DNA of 64,000 nucleotides from Streptomyces sp. MA5143a (lineage in GTDB: Bacteria > Actinomycetota > Actinomycetes > Streptomycetales > Streptomycetaceae): the NCBI RefSeq assembly GCF_900290235.1, contig NZ_OLMK01000013.1, positions 1 to 64,000 of the forward strand, written 5' to 3'. The notes beneath the pieces are model-generated. The model saw only the letters and a program-made list of their open reading frames with translations, was not told where the DNA came from and ran no database searches. Below are positions 16,909-25,570 of this stretch, piece after piece. Numbering within the stretch: the stretch's first letter is position 1; every line of letters starts with the position of its first letter. Position numbers and translations under genes: made by a program.

Positions 16909-18120
16909 ATGAGCGCTTCGCAGACCTCCTCTGACGTCCCCACTCTCCTCGTCAAGATCTTCGGCAAGGACAGGCCGGGCATCACCGCCGGGCTGTTCGA
17001 CACCCTGGCCGCGTACGCAGTCGACGTGGTCGACATCGAGCAGGTCGTCACCCGTGGCCGCATCGTGCTGTGCGCCCTGGTGACCGTGCCGCCGGCCGGT
17101 CAGGAGGGCGATCTGCGGGCCACCGTCCACGGCTGGGCGGAGTCCATGAAGATGCAGGCGGAGATCATCTCCGGCCTGGGCGACAACCGGCCCCGCGGTC
17201 TCGGCCGCTCGCACGTCACCGTGCTGGGACACCCGCTGACCGCCGAGTCCACGGCCCGGATCGCCGCACGGATCACCGCGACCGGCGGCAACATCGACCG
17301 TATCTTCCGGCTCGCCAAGTACCCGGTGACGGCGGTGGAGTTCGCCGTGTCGGGCACCGAGCCGGAGACGCTGCGGACGGCGCTGGTGACCGAGTCGGTG
17401 ACACTCGGCGTGGATGTCGCCGTGGTCGCGGCGGGGCTGCACCGGCGGGCCCAGCGGCTGGTGGTCATGGACGTGGACTCCACGCTCATCCAGGACGAGG
17501 TGATCGAACTCTTCGCGGCGCACGCCGGGTGCGAGAAGGAGGTCGCCGAGGTGACGGCGGCCGCGATGCGCGGTGAGCTGGACTTCGAGCAGTCGCTGCA
17601 CGCGCGTGTGGCGCTGCTGGAGGGGCTCGACGCCTCGGTGGTGGACAAGGTACGCAGCGAGGTGCGGCTCACGCCGGGGGCGCGCACCCTGATCCGCACG
17701 CTGAAGCGGCTCGGTTTCCAGGTCGGTGTCGTCTCGGGTGGCTTCACCCAGGTCACGGACGATCTGAAGGACCGGCTGGGGCTGGACTTCGCGCAGGCCA
17801 ACACCTTGGAGATCGTCGACGGCAAGCTGACCGGCAGGGTCGTCGGGGAGATCGTGGACCGCGCGGGCAAGGCGCGGCTGCTGCGCCGGTTCGCCGCCGA
17901 GGCGGGGGTGCCGCTGGCGCAGACCGTGGCGATCGGCGACGGGGCGAACGACCTCGACATGCTCAACGCGGCCGGTCTCGGCGTCGCCTTCAACGCAAAG
18001 CCGGTCGTACGGGAGGCCGCGCACACCGCGGTGAACTTCCCGTTTCTCGACACCGTGCTCTACCTCCTGGGTGTCACACGGGAAGAGGTCGAGGCGGCGG
18101 ACACCCACGACGAGCAGTGA
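16909..18120 (+). CDS. serB: phosphoserine phosphatase SerB
   Basis: This 403-aa protein catalyses the last step of L-serine synthesis, phosphoserine to serine. Two tandem ACT-like domains (about 8-180) precede the HAD phosphatase domain. There the nucleophile motif VVMDVDSTLIQ holds Asp188 and Asp190, followed by SGGFTQV and the Mg-binding GDGANDLDML. The doubled ACT region is the actinobacterial form of SerB and suggests allosteric control by serine. Upstream, TACGGT nine bases before the ATG with no Shine-Dalgarno suggests a leaderless transcript. It ends in a strong terminator. Confidence 0.96.
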   Translation: MSASQTSSDVPTLLVKIFGKDRPGITAGLFDTLAAYAVDVVDIEQVVTRGRIVLCALVTVPPAGQEGDLRATVHGWAESMKMQAEIISGLGDNRPRGLGRSHVTVLGHPLTAESTARIAARITATGGNIDRIFRLAKYPVTAVEFAVSGTEPETLRTALVTESVTLGVDVAVVAAGLHRRAQRLVVMDVDSTLIQDEVIELFAAHAGCEKEVAEVTAAAMRGELDFEQSLHARVALLEGLDASVVDKVRSEVRLTPGARTLIRTLKRLGFQVGVVSGGFTQVTDDLKDRLGLDFAQANTLEIVDGKLTGRVVGEIVDRAGKARLLRRFAAEAGVPLAQTVAIGDGANDLDMLNAAGLGVAFNAKPVVREAAHTAVNFPFLDTVLYLLGVTREEVEAADTHDEQ

Positions 18121-18148
18121 GCGCCGGCGGCGGCGTGTGACGACGCGG

Positions 18149-18181
18149 GAAGGCCCGGCAGCGCTGCGCTGCCGGGCCTTC
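18149..18181. terminator. bidirectional terminator after serB
   Basis: Perfect 15-bp arms (18149-18163 and 18167-18181, GAAGGCCCGGCAGCG and its complement) with a very short loop separate serB from the convergent sixA-like gene. Confidence 0.87.
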
Positions 18182-18243
18182 GTCGTGCCGAATGCCGTGC
18201 GGGCGTGCCCAGGGTGCCCCTGGTGCCGGGGTGGCCTGGCCGG

Positions 18244-18762
18244 TTACTCCGTGGGCGCCCAGTAGTCGACGAGGGTGCCGACGCCCGGTTCCAGGCTCTT
18301 CCAGGAACCCTCGAAGGAGATGACGGCGTAGGCGGCGGCCGGGAAGTCGCGTCGGCTCATGCGCTCGCGGGCGTCGCCCTCGGCCTGGCCGGCGAGGATC
18401 TCGGCGAGCGCCTGGACGCCGGGGTTGTGGCCGACCAGGAGGACGGTCTGCGCGTCGTCCGGGGTCTCGTTGAGCAGGGCGATCAGATCGCCGGGAGAGG
18501 CCTCGTAGATCCGCTCCTCGTAGACGGTTTTCGGTCGCTCGGGCAGCTCGTGGACGGCCAGCTTCCAGGTCTCACGGGTCCGGACGGCGGTGGAGCAGAG
18601 GGCAAGGTCGAAGGAGATGCCGCTGTCGGCGAGCTTGCGTCCGGCGACGGCGGCGTCCATTCGGCCCCGGTCGGCGAGGGGCCGCTCATGGTCGGACACC
18701 TGTGGCCAGTCGGCTTTCGCATGCCGGAAGAGGACAATCCTGCGGGGTTCTGCGACGCTCAT
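18244..18762 (-). CDS. SixA-like histidine phosphatase
   Basis: This 172-aa protein belongs to the RHE branch of the histidine-phosphatase superfamily. The catalytic LFRHAKAD motif holds His14. A second conserved His lies in LLVGHNPGVQ and the acidic partner in the middle. The length matches SixA, which dephosphorylates histidine-phosphotransfer domains in E. coli. Streptomycetes have few such domains, so the true substrate may be a small phosphoester. It is monocistronic. The C-terminal YWAPTE end is intact. Confidence 0.9.
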   Translation of the reverse strand: MSVAEPRRIVLFRHAKADWPQVSDHERPLADRGRMDAAVAGRKLADSGISFDLALCSTAVRTRETWKLAVHELPERPKTVYEERIYEASPGDLIALLNETPDDAQTVLLVGHNPGVQALAEILAGQAEGDARERMSRRDFPAAAYAVISFEGSWKSLEPGVGTLVDYWAPTE

Positions 18763-18859
18763 GGGTCCCAGCTTCGCACGAAACAGGCCATGGGGCGCAG
18801 GGAGTTGAAGTGCGGATATCCGCGACCTGTGTTCGTGCCGCCGTGGGCTCGGCCGAGCG

Positions 18860-19084
18860 TCACGGGACGAGGGCCGTCAGGAGCCTCTGTATGCGCTCGA
18901 AGACGTGGGCGACCAGCGGGTCGCCGCTCGCGGCGTGGGCGTCCGCGGGGTCGAGGATCAGCAGCAGGAGGGTGACGAAGCCGAGGGCGGGCAGGGCGAG
19001 GGCCCACCAGGGGAGGCGGATGTCCATGCCGCCCGTGGGCGCCGGGGCCACCGGGTGGGGTCGCGTGTGCGTACGGGCCGACAT
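18860..19084 (-). CDS. small single-pass membrane protein
   Basis: This 74-aa protein has a basic N-terminus (ARTHTRPHP), one strong membrane helix (about 24-46, LPWWALALPALGFVTLLLL) and a short tail ending FERIQRLLTALVP. ATG 19084 follows GGAGGC at good spacing. Frames extending upstream to 19255 pass through non-conserved sequence. I recognise no family. It looks like a streptomycete-conserved membrane peptide. It lies 98 bp before sixA in the same direction. Confidence 0.7.
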   Translation of the reverse strand: MSARTHTRPHPVAPAPTGGMDIRLPWWALALPALGFVTLLLLILDPADAHAASGDPLVAHVFERIQRLLTALVP

Positions 19085-19363
19085 GCCGCCTCCGAGGTCT
19101 TCGCGTCGTCGGTGGCCGCTCCTCCGTAGGGTCCTCGCGAGTCCCCCGCGGCCACACTTCGAAGCTACGGAATCCGGGCGGCACGGCCTATCCGGTGATC
19201 CACCCACTTCACCCTGAGACTCACCCCCTAGGGGATGGGGGGTTAGCCCCACCATGAGGGTCGCGCGTGGTGACGTTGTGGCGCGCGGCCTGGCAAACTC
19301 CCGGCGCTGGGCGGCACCGCGGCCCGCCGGGGCGTGGAGCCCTCGGCGTCGGCCGCCCGGGGG

Positions 19364-19480
19364 TCACGGGGAGGCGATCGCCGCGATGATGCCGATGACG
19401 ATGAAGATGGCGAGGAACGAGCCGAAGACCACGAGCATCTTCTTCTGGCCGTTCTGGGGATTCGGGTCGAGCACGGGCAT
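19364..19480 (-). CDS. SGM_5486-family transporter-associated small membrane protein
   Basis: This 38-codon gene encodes a basic-then-hydrophobic peptide: MPVLDPNPQNGQKK, then one transmembrane helix to the C-terminal AIASP. It matches the small 'SGM_5486 family transporter-associated protein' of streptomycetes. It lies 84 bp downstream of an MFS transporter gene in the same orientation, which is how that family is usually found. It may stabilise or modulate the transporter (inference). The size and motif order are as expected. Confidence 0.82.
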   Translation of the reverse strand: MPVLDPNPQNGQKKMLVVFGSFLAIFIVIGIIAAIASP

Positions 19481-19564
19481 GCGCCCAGTCTCGCACCCCG
19501 CCCCTCCGCGCGGCGCAGGGGGTGGGCCGGACGCCCTCTCCCCGCTGCCCGTCGGTCCGCCGCC

Positions 19565-20962
19565 TCAGCAGGCCGTCGCGGCCGTCTCGTCCTCGATCAT
19601 GCGGTCGCGGCCCGCCAGGGCGCCCACCGCTATCTGCGGGACCATCAGGGCCGCCATGAGGGCCAGGGGCAGGCCCCAGCCGCCGCTGTGCTGGTAGAGG
19701 ACGCCGACGAGGAGCGGGCCCGGGATCGAGATCAGGTAGCCCGTGCTCTGCGCGAACGCGGACAGCTTGGCGACGCCCTCTCCGGTCCGGGCCCGCATAC
19801 CGACCAGGGTGAGCGCCAGCGGGAAGGAGCAGTTGGAGACGCCGAGCAGCAGCGCCCACACCCAGGCGCCGCCGGCCGGGGCGAGGTACAGACCGGCGTA
19901 CGAGAGGAGCCCGCAGAGGCCGAGGGCGACCGCGATGGGCCCCTGGTGGGGCAGCCGGGTGGCGAGCCGGGGGATCACGAAGGCCAGCGGTACGCCCATC
20001 ACCATCGTCACGGCGAGCAGTACACCGGCCGTGTCCGCGGGGACCCCGGCGTCCCGGAAGATCTGCGGCATCCAGCCCATCGTGATGTAGGCGGCGGTCG
20101 CCTGGAGCCCGAAGAACACGGCGAGCGCCCAGGCGGTACGGCTCCGTGTGACACGCGGCGCGGCACCGTCGTCCGGCACGGCCCCGGGCTCCCCGGGTAC
20201 CTCCCGGCGCGCGGGGCCCGCGCCCACGACCGCGTCCCGACGCGCGGGCCCCGAGCCGCCGGCCGCGTCCCGTCCGACACCCTCGGCCGCACGCCCCGCG
20301 CCCCGCGTGCCCCCTGTCCGTACGAACGGCAGCCACGGCAGTACCGCCACCGCCGCGAGGGTCGCCCAGGCGGTGAGGCCGGTCTGCCAGGTGCCGCCGA
20401 GCGCCTCCGTCAGGGGGACGGTGACAGCTGCGGCGGCGGAGGTGCCGAGGGCGAGGGCCATGGAGTACAGGCCGGTCATGGAGCCCACCCGGTCGGGGAA
20501 CCAGCTCTTGACGATGACCGGCATGAGGACGTTGCTGACGGCGATGCCCATCAGGGCCAGGGCGCTGGCGGCCACGAATCCGGCGGTGGTGCCGGCGTAG
20601 GGCCGGACGACCAGCCCGGTGGCGATCGCGGCCATGCCGGCGCACACCACGGCGGCGGGACCGAAGCGGCGGGCCAGCCGTGGGGCGAGACTCCCGAACA
20701 CGGCGAAGCAGAGGGGCGGCACGGAGGTGAGGAGTCCGGCGACGCTGCCGCTCATGCCGAGTCCGTCGCGCACCTCTTCGAGAAGGGCGCCGAGGCTGGT
20801 GATGGCGGGCCGGAGGTTGAGGGCGGTCAGAACGATGCCCAGGATCATCAGCCGGGTCGTCCACGCGCGCGTGCCCGGTCGCACCCGTGCGCCGGGCGAC
20901 TCGATCCGGTCGGGTGTGCGGGTGGACACGGACGTCGTCCTCAGGGTTTCCTCGCTCGCCAT
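19565..20962 (-). CDS. MFS transporter (CynX/NimT-like)
   Basis: This 465-aa 12-helix permease begins with a polar N-terminus of about 35 residues. The first membrane segment (LMILGIVLTALNLRPAITSLG) is the signature of the CynX/NimT group. A long Arg/Gly/Ala-rich cytoplasmic loop (about 225-275) separates the two halves. The substrate is unknown: CynX is associated with cyanate and NimT with nitroimidazole. It is divergent from a FadR-type regulator, with a palindrome between the two genes. The message appears leaderless (TATGAT seven bases before the ATG). Confidence 0.9.
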   Translation of the reverse strand: MASEETLRTTSVSTRTPDRIESPGARVRPGTRAWTTRLMILGIVLTALNLRPAITSLGALLEEVRDGLGMSGSVAGLLTSVPPLCFAVFGSLAPRLARRFGPAAVVCAGMAAIATGLVVRPYAGTTAGFVAASALALMGIAVSNVLMPVIVKSWFPDRVGSMTGLYSMALALGTSAAAAVTVPLTEALGGTWQTGLTAWATLAAVAVLPWLPFVRTGGTRGAGRAAEGVGRDAAGGSGPARRDAVVGAGPARREVPGEPGAVPDDGAAPRVTRSRTAWALAVFFGLQATAAYITMGWMPQIFRDAGVPADTAGVLLAVTMVMGVPLAFVIPRLATRLPHQGPIAVALGLCGLLSYAGLYLAPAGGAWVWALLLGVSNCSFPLALTLVGMRARTGEGVAKLSAFAQSTGYLISIPGPLLVGVLYQHSGGWGLPLALMAALMVPQIAVGALAGRDRMIEDETAATAC

Positions 20963-20976
20963 GCCTTACATCATAG

Positions 20977-20991
20977 AATCATAGGATGATT
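20977..20991. promoter_or_regulatory. putative FadR-type operator overlapping the MFS promoter
   Basis: A perfect inverted repeat AATCAT-AGG-ATGATT lies between the divergent MFS and FadR-type genes. It sits just upstream of a TATGAT -10 element for the MFS gene (complement of 20970-20975), a position suited to repression. The segment is A+T-rich against its surroundings. Confidence 0.6.
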
Positions 20992-21053
20992 GGTTGTCGA
21001 GTCTCTCGACGGGGCGGCCACGCCCTTCGTCCCGGACCGTGCGAAGGTGTGTC

Positions 21054-21719
21054 ATGCCCTTGAGTCATCCCCGCCGTTCGGCGCTGTCCGAGCAGGTCAT
21101 CGCGGCGCTGCGGAACCAGATCACCTCGGGTGAGTGGCCGGTCGGCTCCCGCATCCCGACCGAGCCGGAGCTGGTCGAGCAGCTGGGCGTCGCCCGGAAC
21201 ACGGTCCGTGAGGCCGTCCGTGCCCTCGCGCACAACGGTCTGCTGGACATCCGCCAGGGCTCCGGCACCTTCGTCGTCGCGACGAGCGAGCTGGCGGGGG
21301 TCATGCACCGCCGCTTCGCGGACGCCGACCCCCGGCACATCGCCGAGCTGCGTTCCGCCCTCGAGTCGAGCGCCGCGAAGCTGGCGGCCGAGCGGCGCAC
21401 CGAGAAGGACCTGAAGCAACTGGACGCGCTCCTCGCCCGACGCGAGGAGGCTTGGGCCTCCGGCGACGCGGAGACCTTCGTGTCGGCCGACACGACCTTC
21501 CACCTGGCCGTGGTGGCCGCGTCCCACAACGACGTCGTCACCGCCGTCTACGCGGACCTGGGCGAGGTCCTGCGGGACTGGCTGCGCGACGACGTCGGCG
21601 CGGAGCTGACGCCGGAGGCCTACATGGACCACGCCCGGCTCGTGGACGCCATCCGCGCGGGCGACGCGGAGTCCGCGGCGACGGAGGCGGCCGGCTATCC
21701 GTTCCACTGCCGCCCCTGA
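21054..21719 (+). CDS. FadR/GntR-family transcriptional regulator
   Basis: This 221-aa regulator has an N-terminal winged helix (SALSEQVIAALRNQI, PTEPELVEQLGVARNTVREAVRAL, IRQGSGTFV). The all-helical FCD ligand domain (about 85-215) contains conserved metal-type residues in FHLAVVAASHN and DHARLVDAI. Members bind organic acids or amino acids. It is divergent from the MFS transporter with an AATCAT palindrome between, so it probably controls that transporter and itself. ATG 21054 follows GAAGG. The 60-bp upstream extension is not conserved-looking and is rejected. Confidence 0.92.
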   Translation: MPLSHPRRSALSEQVIAALRNQITSGEWPVGSRIPTEPELVEQLGVARNTVREAVRALAHNGLLDIRQGSGTFVVATSELAGVMHRRFADADPRHIAELRSALESSAAKLAAERRTEKDLKQLDALLARREEAWASGDAETFVSADTTFHLAVVAASHNDVVTAVYADLGEVLRDWLRDDVGAELTPEAYMDHARLVDAIRAGDAESAATEAAGYPFHCRP

Positions 21720-21747
21720 CGGGTCAGCCGTCCGCGCCCCTGGCGGG

Positions 21748-22155
21748 TCAGCCGTCCCCGCCCCCGAGGGGTCGGTCGTCCGGCCGCTGGTGGCTGAACC
21801 ACACGGCGCGGACCTCCTTCCAGCAGCGCCCGGTGAACCGCACGGTCCGCGCGGGACCCGTCTCGACGGGGGCGCCGTCACTGTCGATGTCCCACCAGCG
21901 CGCGCACTCGATGTGCAGGCGGACCCGATCGGGGTCCGGGTACGGGTTGAAGCAGTACCCGACCACCCGGGAGCCGACGACCGTGTAGTTGCAGGCCGCC
22001 CCGAAAGGGTCGGGACGGTCGGCCGTCACACGCGCGTGCCGTGGTCCGGTCAGGTTCCGGGTCTCCACGCGCGCGTTCGGGATCGCTTCGTACGGAAGGG
22101 ACAGTACGAGAGCCAGGGCGACGGCCACGGGGGCGGAGCTGCGGGACAGACGCAC
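21748..22155 (-). CDS. secreted protein of unknown function
   Basis: This 135-aa protein has an N-terminal signal peptide (RLSRSSAPVAVALALVLSL). The small mature domain contains four cysteines (in AACNYT, GYCFNPY, IECARWW, GRCWKEV) that could make two disulfides outside the cell. No named domain is recognised. It has the look of a secreted beta-domain with conserved Trp residues. The GTG start follows GGAGG. It is convergent with the FadR-type gene and precedes the fabG-fabI operon's terminator on the same strand. Confidence 0.75.
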   Translation of the reverse strand: MRLSRSSAPVAVALALVLSLPYEAIPNARVETRNLTGPRHARVTADRPDPFGAACNYTVVGSRVVGYCFNPYPDPDRVRLHIECARWWDIDSDGAPVETGPARTVRFTGRCWKEVRAVWFSHQRPDDRPLGGGDG

Positions 22156-22257
22156 AAGGGAGACCTCCTCGGCCGAGCGGCTGGGCGGTGTACGTCCAGC
22201 GTGCGCGGCACCCGGCCGGGGCGGCCCGTCGGATGGGCCGAACGGGGGATGCGCGAA

Positions 22258-22285
22258 GGGCCCGTGTCCGGGTGGACACGGGCCC
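22258..22285 (-). terminator. terminator of the fabG-fabI operon
   Basis: Perfect 12-bp arms GGGCCCGTGTCC (22258-22269) and GGACACGGGCCC (22274-22285) around GGGT lie 29 bp past the fabI stop. Confidence 0.87.
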
Positions 22286-22314
22286 TCGACCCGACCGTCA
22301 GGCCACGGGTGGCG

Positions 22315-23082
22315 TCACGCGCCGATCGCGTGCAGCCCGCCGTCGACGTGGATGATCTCGCCGGTGGTCTTCGGGAACCAGTCGCTGAGCAGGGCGACGA
22401 CACCGCGGCCGGCCGGCTCCGGGTCCTTGAGGTCCCACTCCAGGGGCGAACGGTGGTCCCACACGGCGGCCAGCTCACCGAAGCCCGGGATGGACTTGGC
22501 GGCCATGGAGGCGAGGGGGCCGGCGGAGACCAGGTTGCAGCGGATGTTCTGCTTGCCCAGGTCACGTGCGACGTAACGGCTCGTGGCCTCCAGGGCGGCC
22601 TTGGCCGGGCCCATCCAGTCGTACTGCGGCCAGGCGAACTTCGCGTCGAAGGTGAGGCCGACGACCGAACCGCCGTTCTGCATCAGCGGCAGGCAGGCCA
22701 TCGTCAGCGACTTCAGCGAGTACGCCGAGACGTGCATGGCGGTCGCGACGGACTCGAACGGCGTGTTGAGGAAGTTGCCGCCGAGCGCGTCCTGCGGGGC
22801 GAAGCCGATGGAGTGGACGACGCCGTCGAGGCCGCCGAGCTCCTCACCGACGACGTCGGCCAGGCGCCCGAGGTGCTCCTCGTTGGTGACGTCGAGCTCG
22901 ATGACCTTGGTGGGCTTCGGGAGCTTCTTGGCGATGCGCTCGGTCAGCGTGGGCCGGGGGAAGGCGGTGAGAATGATCTCCGCGCCCTGCTCCTGGGCCA
23001 GCTTGGCGGTGTGGAAGGCGATGGAGGACTCCATCAGCACACCGGTGATCAGGACGCGCTTGCCCTCGAGGATTCCGCTCAT
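22315..23082 (-). CDS. fabI: enoyl-[acyl-carrier-protein] reductase FabI
   Basis: This 255-aa NADH-dependent reductase performs the last step of each type II fatty-acid elongation cycle. FabI/InhA features are seen: KRVLITGVLMESSIAF in place of the usual GxxxGxG motif, SIGFAPQDALGG, and the catalytic pair in QYDWMGPAKAAL (Tyr-x6-Lys). The end IIHVDGGLHAIGA is typical of actinobacterial FabI. It follows fabG by 5 bp and is translated from the same message. Enzymes of this family are the targets of triclosan and isoniazid-type drugs. Confidence 0.96.
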   Translation of the reverse strand: MSGILEGKRVLITGVLMESSIAFHTAKLAQEQGAEIILTAFPRPTLTERIAKKLPKPTKVIELDVTNEEHLGRLADVVGEELGGLDGVVHSIGFAPQDALGGNFLNTPFESVATAMHVSAYSLKSLTMACLPLMQNGGSVVGLTFDAKFAWPQYDWMGPAKAALEATSRYVARDLGKQNIRCNLVSAGPLASMAAKSIPGFGELAAVWDHRSPLEWDLKDPEPAGRGVVALLSDWFPKTTGEIIHVDGGLHAIGA

Positions 23083-23087
23083 GGTGA

Positions 23088-23807
23088 TCAGTGACCCATT
23101 CCCAGTCCGCCGTCTACGGGGATGACGGCTCCAGTGATGTACGAGGCGTCGTCCGAGGCGAGGAACCGCACCGTCGCGGCGATCTCTTCGGGCTGCGCGT
23201 ACCGGCCGAGCGGCACCTGCGAGACGATGCCCGCGCGCTGCTCGTCGGTGAGGATCTTGGTCATGTCGGTGTCGACGAAACCGGGCGCGACGACGTTGAA
23301 GGTGATGTCGCGCGAGCCCAGCTCACGGGCGAGGGACCGCGCGAAACCGACCAGCGCGGCCTTGGAGGCGGCGTAGTTGGCCTGGCCGGGCGAGCCGTAG
23401 AGGCCCACGACCGACGAGATCAGCACGACGCGGCCCTTCTTGGCGCGCAGCATGCCGCGGTTGGCGCGCTTGACGACACGGAAGGTGCCGGTGAGGTTGG
23501 TGTCGATGACCGAGGTGAAGTCCTCCTCGGACATCCGCATCAGGAGCTGGTCCTTGGTGACGCCGGCGTTGGCGACGAGGACCTGGACCGGACCGTGCTC
23601 GGCCTCGATCTCCTTGTAGGCCTGCTCCACCTGCTCGGAGTCGGTGATGTCGCACTTGACCGCGAGGCAGCCCAACTCCGCGAGGGCGGCCGGCGGCTCG
23701 CCCGAGCGGTATGTGTAGGCGACCTTGTCGCCGTTCTCGGCGAACGCGCGGGCGATGGCGAGGCCGATGCCCCGGTTGCCTCCGGTGACGAGAACCGAGC
23801 GGCTCAA
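23088..23807 (-). CDS. fabG: 3-oxoacyl-[acyl-carrier-protein] reductase FabG
   Basis: This 239-aa SDR reduces beta-ketoacyl-ACP with NADPH in fatty-acid synthesis. It shows TGGNRGIG, NAGVTKD, the catalytic Ser in ISSVVG and YAASK. The start is TTG 23807: AAAGGGTGA lies just upstream and the family begins at SRSVLVTGG. The longer frame to 24008 is not conserved. It is first in the fabG-fabI operon, an arrangement shared with mycobacterial mabA-inhA. Confidence 0.95.
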   Translation of the reverse strand: MSRSVLVTGGNRGIGLAIARAFAENGDKVAYTYRSGEPPAALAELGCLAVKCDITDSEQVEQAYKEIEAEHGPVQVLVANAGVTKDQLLMRMSEEDFTSVIDTNLTGTFRVVKRANRGMLRAKKGRVVLISSVVGLYGSPGQANYAASKAALVGFARSLARELGSRDITFNVVAPGFVDTDMTKILTDEQRAGIVSQVPLGRYAQPEEIAATVRFLASDDASYITGAVIPVDGGLGMGH

Positions 23808-24046
23808 CGGATCACCCTTTCCATAGCGGTCTGCACACCTGCCCGATTGCCTGGACGCAGGCGCCTTCCTCGAAAACCTATCGGTCGGGCCCGTCGCGCG
23901 GGCATTCGGGCACTGACAGTGGCGTGAGGGAGTCACTGTGGGGTCCCTACAGAAAACCATCGGGGGCGGCGCGGAAAGATGTGGTCCGGGTGCCCGCGGG
24001 CGCGACATGATCGGAACCGACAGGCCACGACAGCAGGGAGACCTCG

Positions 24047-25570
24047 GTGCCTCATTCCATCGACGAAGCCTTCACGGCACTGCCGCTAAGGGCCCTGGCC
24101 GACGCCGCGCTCGCACGCGCGCGTGCGCTCGGGGCCGAGCACGCGGACTTCCGGTTCGAGCGGGTGCGCAGCGCGTCCTGGCGGCTGCGGGACGCCAAGC
24201 CCGCCGGGTCGTCGGACACGACCGACCTCGGGTACGCGGTGCGCGTGGTGCACGGCGGGACCTGGGGGTTCGCCTCCGGGGTGGATCTGACGATGGACGC
24301 CGCCGCGAAGGTCGCCTCGCAGGCGGTGGCGATGGCGAAGCTGTCGGCGAAGGTCATCGAGGCGGCAGGGTCGGACGAGCGGGTCGAACTGGCGGACGAG
24401 CCGGTGCACGCGGAGAAGACGTGGATCTCCTCGTACGGGATCGACCCGTTCACCGTCCCCGACGAGGAGAAGTCCGCGCTGCTCACGGACTGGAGCGCGC
24501 GGCTGCTGGCGGCCGCCGGGGTCAACCACGTGGACGCCTCGCTGCTCACCGTGCACGAGAACAAGTTCTACGCGGACACCGCGGGCACCGTGACCACGCA
24601 GCAGCGGGTCCGGCTGCACCCGTCGCTGACCGCCGTGTCCGTCGACGAGTCCAGCGGTGAGTTCGACTCGATGCGGACCCTGGCGCCGCCGGTCGGCCGG
24701 GGCTGGGAGTATCTGACGGGCACCGGCTGGGACTGGGACGACGAGCTGGCGCGGATCCCCGAGCTGCTCGCCGAGAAGATGCGGGCACCGAGCGTCGAGG
24801 CGGGCCTCTACGACCTCGTCGTCGACCCGTCGAACCTGTGGCTGACCATCCACGAGTCCATCGGTCACGCCACCGAGCTGGACCGCGCGCTCGGCTACGA
24901 GGCCGCCTACGCCGGCACGTCCTTCGCCACCTTCGACAAGCTCGGCAAGCTGCGGTACGGCTCCGAGCGGATGAACGTCACCGGTGACCGCACCGCCGAA
25001 CACGGCCTCGCGACCATCGGGTACGACGACGAGGGGGTGAAGTGCCAGAGCTGGGACCTCGTCAAGGACGGCACCCTCGTCGGCTACCAGCTCGACCGCC
25101 GTATCGCCAGGCTGACCGGCCTCGGCCGCTCCAACGGCTGCGCCTACGCCGACTCCCCCGGGCACGTCCCGGTCCAGCGCATGGCCAACGTGTCGCTCCA
25201 GCCGGATCCTGCCGGGCTGTCCACGGAGGACCTGATCGGCGGTGTCGACCGCGGTATCTACGTCGTCGGGGACCGGTCGTGGTCCATCGACATGCAGCGG
25301 TACAACTTCCAGTTCACCGGTCAGCGGTTCTTCAGGATCGAGAACGGGCGGATCACCGGGCAGCTGCGGGACGTCGCCTACCAGGCCACGACGACCGACT
25401 TCTGGGGTTCCATGGCGGCCGTGGGCGGGCCGCAGACGTATGTCCTCGGCGGTGCCTTCAACTGCGGCAAGGCCCAGCCGGGCCAGGTCGCCGCGGTCTC
25501 GCACGGCTGCCCCTCCGCCCTGTTCAAGGGCGTCAACATTCTGAACACCACGCAGGAGGCAGGTCGATGA
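24047..25570 (+). CDS. tldD: TldD metalloprotease subunit
   Basis: This 507-aa protein is the catalytic half of the TldD/TldE heterodimer, which degrades unfolded peptides and matures some ribosomally made peptides. The zinc motif HESIGH (His269, Glu270, His274) is intact. The C-terminal part has the YQATTTDFWGSM block of the family. The GTG start follows AGGGAG. Its stop overlaps the next start by 4 bp (ATGA), so the pair is coupled. No RiPP precursor is visible nearby, which favours a housekeeping role. Confidence 0.94.
   Translation: MPHSIDEAFTALPLRALADAALARARALGAEHADFRFERVRSASWRLRDAKPAGSSDTTDLGYAVRVVHGGTWGFASGVDLTMDAAAKVASQAVAMAKLSAKVIEAAGSDERVELADEPVHAEKTWISSYGIDPFTVPDEEKSALLTDWSARLLAAAGVNHVDASLLTVHENKFYADTAGTVTTQQRVRLHPSLTAVSVDESSGEFDSMRTLAPPVGRGWEYLTGTGWDWDDELARIPELLAEKMRAPSVEAGLYDLVVDPSNLWLTIHESIGHATELDRALGYEAAYAGTSFATFDKLGKLRYGSERMNVTGDRTAEHGLATIGYDDEGVKCQSWDLVKDGTLVGYQLDRRIARLTGLGRSNGCAYADSPGHVPVQRMANVSLQPDPAGLSTEDLIGGVDRGIYVVGDRSWSIDMQRYNFQFTGQRFFRIENGRITGQLRDVAYQATTTDFWGSMAAVGGPQTYVLGGAFNCGKAQPGQVAAVSHGCPSALFKGVNILNTTQEAGR

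Noticed and set aside
14533..18108. 1191-residue leftward frame opposite the streptophobe and serB genes
   Set aside because: Arg/Gly/Pro-rich shadow of two well-supported genes. No motif.
22315..23082. Considered InhA-like mycobacterial enzyme versus FabI
   Set aside because: Both names describe the same family here. I used FabI because no mycolate genes are present and the adjacent gene is FabG.
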